A stretch of DNA of 9,739 nt from Anaerolineales bacterium (GTDB taxonomy: Bacteria > Chloroflexota > Anaerolineae > Anaerolineales > Villigracilaceae): positions 1-9,739 of the forward strand of contig JAQTWR010000072.1 in NCBI GenBank assembly GCA_028689195.1, written 5' to 3'. The notes below the pieces were generated by a model. It did no database searches and was not told the DNA's origin. It worked only from the letters and a program-made list of their open reading frames with translations. Made by a program: the position numbers and the translations under genes. Numbering within the stretch: the first letter of the stretch is position 1; each line of letters starts with the position of its first letter. Below are positions 6,147 to 9,739 of the stretch, in pieces.

Positions 6147-7208
6147 ATGACACATCTAGCGCTTACAAATGTCTCAAAACTTTTTGGCGATTTTGCAGCC
6201 GTTCGCGATTTCAATCTTGACGTGGAGAAGGGCGAATTCGTATCTTTTCTCGGACCTTCAGGCTGCGGCAAGACGACGACCCTGCGAATGATCGGCGGCT
6301 TTGAAATTCCCAGTTTTGGGAATATTTTGATTGACGGCGAAGATATTACCAACAAAGCGCCAAACCAGCGCAACGTAGGCATGGTCTTTCAATCCTATGC
6401 CTTGTTTCCCAATATGACCGTCGCCCAGAATATCGGGTTTGGGTTGCGCGTGCGTAAGGAAAGCGAAGCAAATATTGCCGACCGCATTAAGGAAATGCTT
6501 TCCATCATCCACCTTGAAGGGAAGGCGCACAGCTATCCATACCAACTTTCAGGCGGACAAATGCAGCGCGTTGCCCTCGCCCGCGCTTTGGCGATTCGCC
6601 CCGAAGTTTTGCTCCTCGACGAGCCGCTCTCCGCGTTGGACGCTAAAATCCGCGTTTCTCTCCGCGCCGAAATTCGCGGCATTCAACAGCGATTGGGCAT
6701 TACCGCAATCTACGTCACGCATGATCAAGAAGAAGCCCTGTCTTTGTCCGACCGCATCGTCGTGATGAACACGGGCAAAATCGAACAGGTCGGCACGCCG
6801 TTTGAAATTTACAACTTCCCCAAAACCCGTTTTGTGGCGAATTTCGTCGGCTCCCTGAATACCGCAGACGCCGAAGTGGTGGACGTTCAACAAGGCTTGT
6901 TGATTGCGGACGGCGTTCTATTCCACACCGCCGAAGGGACAAAGGGCAGAAGCGTCGGCGACAAAGTAAAAATGGCGATTCGCCCCGAACGTTTTAGTTT
7001 TGCCTCCGAGCAGAAGAAAGCCAACGTAATTGACGCCACAATAGAGAATATTACGTTCTTGGGCGCGGTCGTGCGTATCGAGGTAAAAATCGGAAACGCC
7101 AATTTCAATATGGATACGTTCAATAATCCGTTCCTTGAATTGCCCAAAATCGGCTCGCAGACAAAAGTCACTTGTTCGCGCGAAGCCGTATTGGTGTTGG
7201 ACGATTAA
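6147..7208 (+). CDS. ABC importer ATP-binding protein (PotA/FbpC-type)
   Basis: This 353-residue ATPase energises the importer from the cytoplasmic face. All nucleotide-binding motifs are intact: Walker A GPSGCGKTT (36-44), Q-loop Gln82 in VFQSYALFPNMTV, signature LSGGQMQRV (134-142), Walker B VLLLDEP (154-160), D-loop SALD (162-165), and switch His192 in YVTHDQEEAL. A C-terminal regulatory domain (about 240-350) contains MAIRPERFSF (276-285) and NITFLGAVVRIEV (301-313), typical of the TOBE_2 domain of PotA, FbpC and MalK relatives. The start at 6147 is preferred to an in-frame TTG at 6141 because GGAG at 6135-6138 is 8 nt from the ATG but only 2 nt from the TTG. It is the last gene of the importer block, and a strong terminator hairpin follows 17 bp after its stop. 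Confidence 0.95.
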   Translation: MTHLALTNVSKLFGDFAAVRDFNLDVEKGEFVSFLGPSGCGKTTTLRMIGGFEIPSFGNILIDGEDITNKAPNQRNVGMVFQSYALFPNMTVAQNIGFGLRVRKESEANIADRIKEMLSIIHLEGKAHSYPYQLSGGQMQRVALARALAIRPEVLLLDEPLSALDAKIRVSLRAEIRGIQQRLGITAIYVTHDQEEALSLSDRIVVMNTGKIEQVGTPFEIYNFPKTRFVANFVGSLNTADAEVVDVQQGLLIADGVLFHTAEGTKGRSVGDKVKMAIRPERFSFASEQKKANVIDATIENITFLGAVVRIEVKIGNANFNMDTFNNPFLELPKIGSQTKVTCSREAVLVLDD

Positions 7209-7225
7209 TCTTTTTATCTTTCATT

Positions 7226-7258
7226 AGAAAAGACGGCTTGATGTGAGCCGTCTTTTCT
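7226..7258. terminator. Intrinsic terminator after the ABC importer genes
   Basis: AGAAAAGACGGCT (7226-7238) is perfectly complementary to AGCCGTCTTTTCT (7246-7258), with a 7-nt loop TGATGTG. The right arm ends in TCTTTTCT, so the pyrimidine tract is built into the stem. The left arm gives a similar tract on the other strand, so it could work in both directions. It lies 17 bp after the ATPase stop and should end much of the importer transcript. Readthrough or a weak promoter in the following 60 bp would be needed to express the hydrolase gene. Confidence 0.75.
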
Positions 7259-7318
7259 ATGTTAATGGACAATACCGAAAACAAGTCTTTTTCCACAAAC
7301 AGAACATGACGAGGAAAT

Positions 7319-8146
7319 ATGGCAAAGGTCATTCTCATCCTTTCCGACGCGCTGCGCTACGACGTCGCAAAAGACAACATGGGCTTTCTCGGACATCTGG
7401 TCGAATCGAAAATCGCCAGCCTTTATAAAATCGTCGGCGAACTGCCGAGCATGTCGCGCCCCATGTACGAGACGATTCACACGGGCGTTCCGTCCAGCGC
7501 GCACGGAATTGTGGCGAATTCGATTGTGCGGCGTTCAGCCATGCCGAATATTTTTCAGGCGGCGAAGGACGCGGGCAAGGTCACGGCGGCTGCGGCTTAT
7601 TATTGGATTTCGGAGTTGTACAACCGCGCGCCCTATAATCGCATTGACGATAAAGAAGTAGACGACGATTCCTTGAATATCCAGCACGGGCGTTTCTATA
7701 CCGAAGACGAATATCCCGATGTTGAATTATTCGCAAGCGCGGCTGCATTGGCGCGTAAATTCTCTCCCGATTATTTGTTGATTCACCCTATGGGCATGGA
7801 TTATCACGGCGAGACGTACGGTTCTGATTCCAAAGAATATCACAAACACGCCATCCGTCAGGATATGTGGCTGGCTCCGTTGATTCAAGAATGGATGCGG
7901 CGCGATTATACGATTCTCGTCACGGGCGATCATGGCATCAACAAAGACGGCGCGCACGGCGGAACAACTTCGGAGCAGAGAGAAGTTCCGCTGTTTATGA
8001 TCCCCTCGGGGCAGGAAGGTCGCGGCGAGACGGGAGAGGTAACTTCTCACTTGTGTATCGCTCCGACGGTTCTCAACATTCTGAATATCCCAATTCCAGA
8101 AACGATGAAACACGCGCCGCTTTCTTTCATAATTCATCCTTCATAA
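7319..8146 (+). CDS. Alkaline-phosphatase-superfamily hydrolase (NPP/phosphodiesterase-like), cytoplasmic
   Basis: This 275-residue metal-dependent hydrolase resembles nucleotide pyrophosphatase/phosphodiesterases and phosphonoacetate hydrolases. The expected active-site series is visible: Asp10 in ILILSDALRYD, a nucleophile region ELPSMSRPMYETIHTG where Ser46 fits the catalytic Ser/Thr, Asp161 in MGMDYHGETYG, Asp204-His205 in TGDHGI, and His213 in GAHGG. The usual DxxGHxxG motif reads D161-YHG-E165-TYG, so the normal His ligand is Glu, with His163 nearby. There is no signal peptide, so it should act in the cytoplasm on an imported or internal substrate. It is shorter than most NPPs (about 400 residues) and probably lacks a large cap domain. 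The ATG at 7319 follows GAGG at 7311-7314. The tail FIIHPS is encoded by a 14-bp tandem duplication. Phosphodiester, phosphonate or phosphomonoester substrates are all possible. The superfamily call is firm and the substrate is not. Confidence 0.85.
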   Translation: MAKVILILSDALRYDVAKDNMGFLGHLVESKIASLYKIVGELPSMSRPMYETIHTGVPSSAHGIVANSIVRRSAMPNIFQAAKDAGKVTAAAAYYWISELYNRAPYNRIDDKEVDDDSLNIQHGRFYTEDEYPDVELFASAAALARKFSPDYLLIHPMGMDYHGETYGSDSKEYHKHAIRQDMWLAPLIQEWMRRDYTILVTGDHGINKDGAHGGTTSEQREVPLFMIPSGQEGRGETGEVTSHLCIAPTVLNILNIPIPETMKHAPLSFIIHPS

Positions 8147-8153
8147 TTCATCC
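8126..8153. repeat. Perfect 14-bp tandem duplication at the hydrolase 3' end
   Basis: TTCATAATTCATCC occurs twice in direct tandem (8126-8139 and 8140-8153). Because 14 is not a multiple of three, the second copy is read in another frame and supplies the TAA stop at 8144-8146. With a single copy the frame would run on to a stop about 20 codons further, close to the next gene. Confidence 0.9.
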
Positions 8154-8236
8154 TTTCCAAAACTGTCATATCCTTATAATGTTCTCCCAACGCGATGCGG
8201 GGATAATGTGAGCATCTCGCAAATCAGAGGCATTGC

Positions 8237-9373
8237 ATGGAAAATAAGACCACGATTCTTGTTGTAGACGACGAACCGGCTATTCGCATGGGACTTGCCG
8301 CGACGCTTGGGCGGAACGGATATGAAGTCGTTACCGCCGCCAATGGCGACGACGGCTTTCTTAAAGCGAAACAAACGCAGCCCGACTTGATCGTCTCGGA
8401 TGTGATGATGCCCGCGATGAGCGGTTTTGAGATGAAGCAGCAAATGAGCGAAGACCCGCAGCTCGCGCTCATCCCCTTTATATTTTTGACGGCGCGCACC
8501 GCCAATCAAGACCGCGTGACGGGGATTCGCATCGGCGCGGACGATTACATCACCAAACCTTTTGTAACCGACGAATTGATCGCGCGCATCGAAGCCGTGC
8601 TGCGCCGCGTAAGAACCGAACAGGCGCGCGGGCGCGAGCAGGCGCAGCGTTCTTTGCAGGACGAAATGGAGAAACTCCGCAAAGAAGTCTTGCAGAATTT
8701 CAACCACGAACTGCGCACGCCGCTGGGCAATGTGATGATGTCGCTGGATATGGTGGTGAACCGAAAATTTTCAACGCCCGAAGAGCAGGCTGAATTCATC
8801 CGCATCGCGCATTCGAGCGCCGACCGTTTGGAATCCCTCATCGCCGATATTATCTTCCTCGCGGATATTGACCAGAACAAACTCAATACCATGCGCCAGC
8901 CGATTGACTCCGAGCATCATATCCTTACGCCGATCAAAAAAAGACTGGCGCGATATGAATCAAAGGGATTGCGCTTTGTTCACGATATTTCGCCGGACGG
9001 AATTATCAAAGCGCCGCGACGCGAATTCGCGCAGGCGCTGGCGCATTTGTTGGATAACGCCTTTCGGTTCAGCCCTGAAAACGGAAAAGTCGGATTGGTC
9101 GTTCGGGCGGGGGAGAATGGCGGCGCAACCATCACCGTATTAGACGAGGGCAAGGGCGTTCCCGTTGAACTGCGCGAAAAAGTGTTCGAGCGCTTTTATC
9201 AAATCAGTCAAGGCGATGCGCGCGGCTATCAAGGGCTGGGCGTTGGGTTGACGATTGCGCGCGCGGCGTTTTCCAGTTTGGGCGGCGAAGTCAAAATCAT
9301 TGATTCTGAAAAGGGGTGCTGTGTTCGGGCAACGCTGCCCGATTTACGCGCGGAAGATATATCGTATGGATGA
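8237..9373 (+). CDS. Soluble receiver-histidine kinase (REC-HisKA-HATPase)
   Basis: This 378-residue signalling protein has an N-terminal receiver domain (about 5-122) with acidic pair Asp11/Asp12, phospho-acceptor Asp55 in LIVSDVMMPAMSG, Thr85 and Lys107 (ITKPF). A charged, probably coiled-coil linker (124-152) follows, then a dimerisation/phosphotransfer domain with His157 in FNHELRTPLGN. The C-terminal ATPase domain has N-box Asn274 (LLDNAFRFSP), G1 box DEGKGVP (303-309) and G2 box GLGVGLTIA (333-341). All catalytic residues are present and there are no membrane segments, so it is an active-looking cytosolic kinase, probably itself controlled by phosphorylation of its receiver. GAGG at 8227-8230 lies 6 nt before the ATG. 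Upstream, TATAAT at 8175-8180 could be a -10 box, but no good -35 matches it. Its end overlaps the next gene, so the two are coupled. The signal and target are unknown. Confidence 0.93.
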   Translation: MENKTTILVVDDEPAIRMGLAATLGRNGYEVVTAANGDDGFLKAKQTQPDLIVSDVMMPAMSGFEMKQQMSEDPQLALIPFIFLTARTANQDRVTGIRIGADDYITKPFVTDELIARIEAVLRRVRTEQARGREQAQRSLQDEMEKLRKEVLQNFNHELRTPLGNVMMSLDMVVNRKFSTPEEQAEFIRIAHSSADRLESLIADIIFLADIDQNKLNTMRQPIDSEHHILTPIKKRLARYESKGLRFVHDISPDGIIKAPRREFAQALAHLLDNAFRFSPENGKVGLVVRAGENGGATITVLDEGKGVPVELREKVFERFYQISQGDARGYQGLGVGLTIARAAFSSLGGEVKIIDSEKGCCVRATLPDLRAEDISYG

Positions 9374-9739
9374 AAAAACGATTCCCCTCGGCAAACTTCC
9401 CGTTGACGTCAAAGTGCGGACTGCAGGGAAAAACAGGCTGGGGACGAATCTTGATTATCGCGCCTTATTTGAACAAACTGGGGAATGCGTTTTCATCATC
9501 GGCTTGGATTTCAAGTTCATCACCGCCAACCAGCAGGCGCTGCGCTTGCTGGGATACGACGAATCGCAATTAATCGGGCTGCCCGTCGAAGATATTATGC
9601 TGCTCGAAAACGACGACGAGCGCGACGCGCTCTTGGAAAAACATTTAAGCCTGTCAGAATCCACATTAAGAAAAAAAGATAAAACCCTGCTGCCCGTCGA
9701 ATTGAGCATCTCTGTGGTGCATAACGAAGCGGGATTTCC
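9366..9739 (+). CDS. PAS-domain signalling protein, 3'-truncated by window end
   Basis: An open frame starts at ATG 9366, overlaps the kinase stop by 8 bp (ATGGATGA), and runs to the window edge with no stop, giving 124 residues. After a polar N-terminal stretch of about 30 residues comes a PAS domain: YRALFEQTGECVFIIGLD (31-48), FITANQQALRLLGYDESQLIG (51-71), LPVEDIMLLENDDER (72-86), and the end strands KDKTLLPVELSISVV (104-118). This is the standard 'N..a..llGy...eliG.' pattern of PAS_4/PAS_9-like sensor modules. No signal peptide or membrane helix appears in the visible part. The output domain lies beyond the window and could be a histidine kinase, GGDEF or other module. The tight overlap with the REC-kinase gene suggests the two act in one signalling pathway. 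An overlapping frame from ATG 9370 gives a low-complexity Ser-rich product and is rejected. Confidence 0.82.
   Translation, partial: MDEKTIPLGKLPVDVKVRTAGKNRLGTNLDYRALFEQTGECVFIIGLDFKFITANQQALRLLGYDESQLIGLPVEDIMLLENDDERDALLEKHLSLSESTLRKKDKTLLPVELSISVVHNEAGF

Noticed and set aside
3242..7208. Ferric iron importer (FbpABC) assignment
   Set aside because: The binding protein lacks the adjacent tyrosine pair of iron-binding members, and the permease is encoded as two separate subunits as in polyamine/phosphonate systems rather than the usual single fused FbpB.
9370..9573. Alternative frame starting ATGAAAAAACG after the kinase gene
   Set aside because: It ends after a Ser/Cys-rich, motif-free product. 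The overlapping frame from 9366 gives a clear PAS domain.
1..9739. tRNA, rRNA, CRISPR arrays, insertion sequences or attachment sites
   Set aside because: Nothing matching these was seen by eye. The only repeats found are the 68-bp palindrome, the promoter inverted repeat, the two RNA hairpins and the 14-bp tandem duplication.

Overview
The window looks like a piece of a Chloroflexota genome, probably of the Anaerolineae. The clues are moderate GC with many GCG/CGC codons, a glycine-rich lipoprotein binding protein typical of that group, a non-pyrrolysine MttB-family methyltransferase, a DUF47-PiT phosphate pair, and an interspersed palindromic repeat of a kind common in such genomes. This placement is an inference and no taxonomic marker gene is present. 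All recognisable genes lie on the + strand.

Layout: (1) 1-1294, the 3' part of an MttB-superfamily (trimethylamine/betaine-type) methyltransferase gene. (2) 1319-2930, a DUF47/PhoU-like regulator followed 4 bp later by a PiT inorganic phosphate permease. (3) 2931-3241, a 311-bp intergenic region with a 68-bp hairpin repeat, a strong sigma70-type promoter, and a perfect 10-bp inverted repeat overlapping the -35 box. (4) 3242-7208, a complete ABC importer of the polyamine/opine/phosphonate/ferric type: lipoprotein binding protein, two permeases and an ATPase. A stable hairpin separates the binding protein gene from the permeases, and a strong intrinsic terminator follows the ATPase gene. (5) 7319-8146, a small cytoplasmic hydrolase of the alkaline phosphatase superfamily. 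(6) 8237-9739, a soluble receiver-histidine kinase protein overlapping a PAS-domain gene that runs off the window.

The most interesting reading is a possible phosphorus-acquisition locus. A phosphate permease and its regulator sit upstream of a binding-protein-dependent importer, which is followed by a metal-dependent phosphoester/phosphonate-type hydrolase without a signal peptide. The importer could bring in an intact organophosphorus compound, the hydrolase could release phosphate or a phospho-product in the cytoplasm, and the REC-kinase/PAS pair could be sensory. The sequence shows the gene order and active-site motifs. The substrate and the functional link are inferred, and the terminator between importer and hydrolase argues against a simple single operon.
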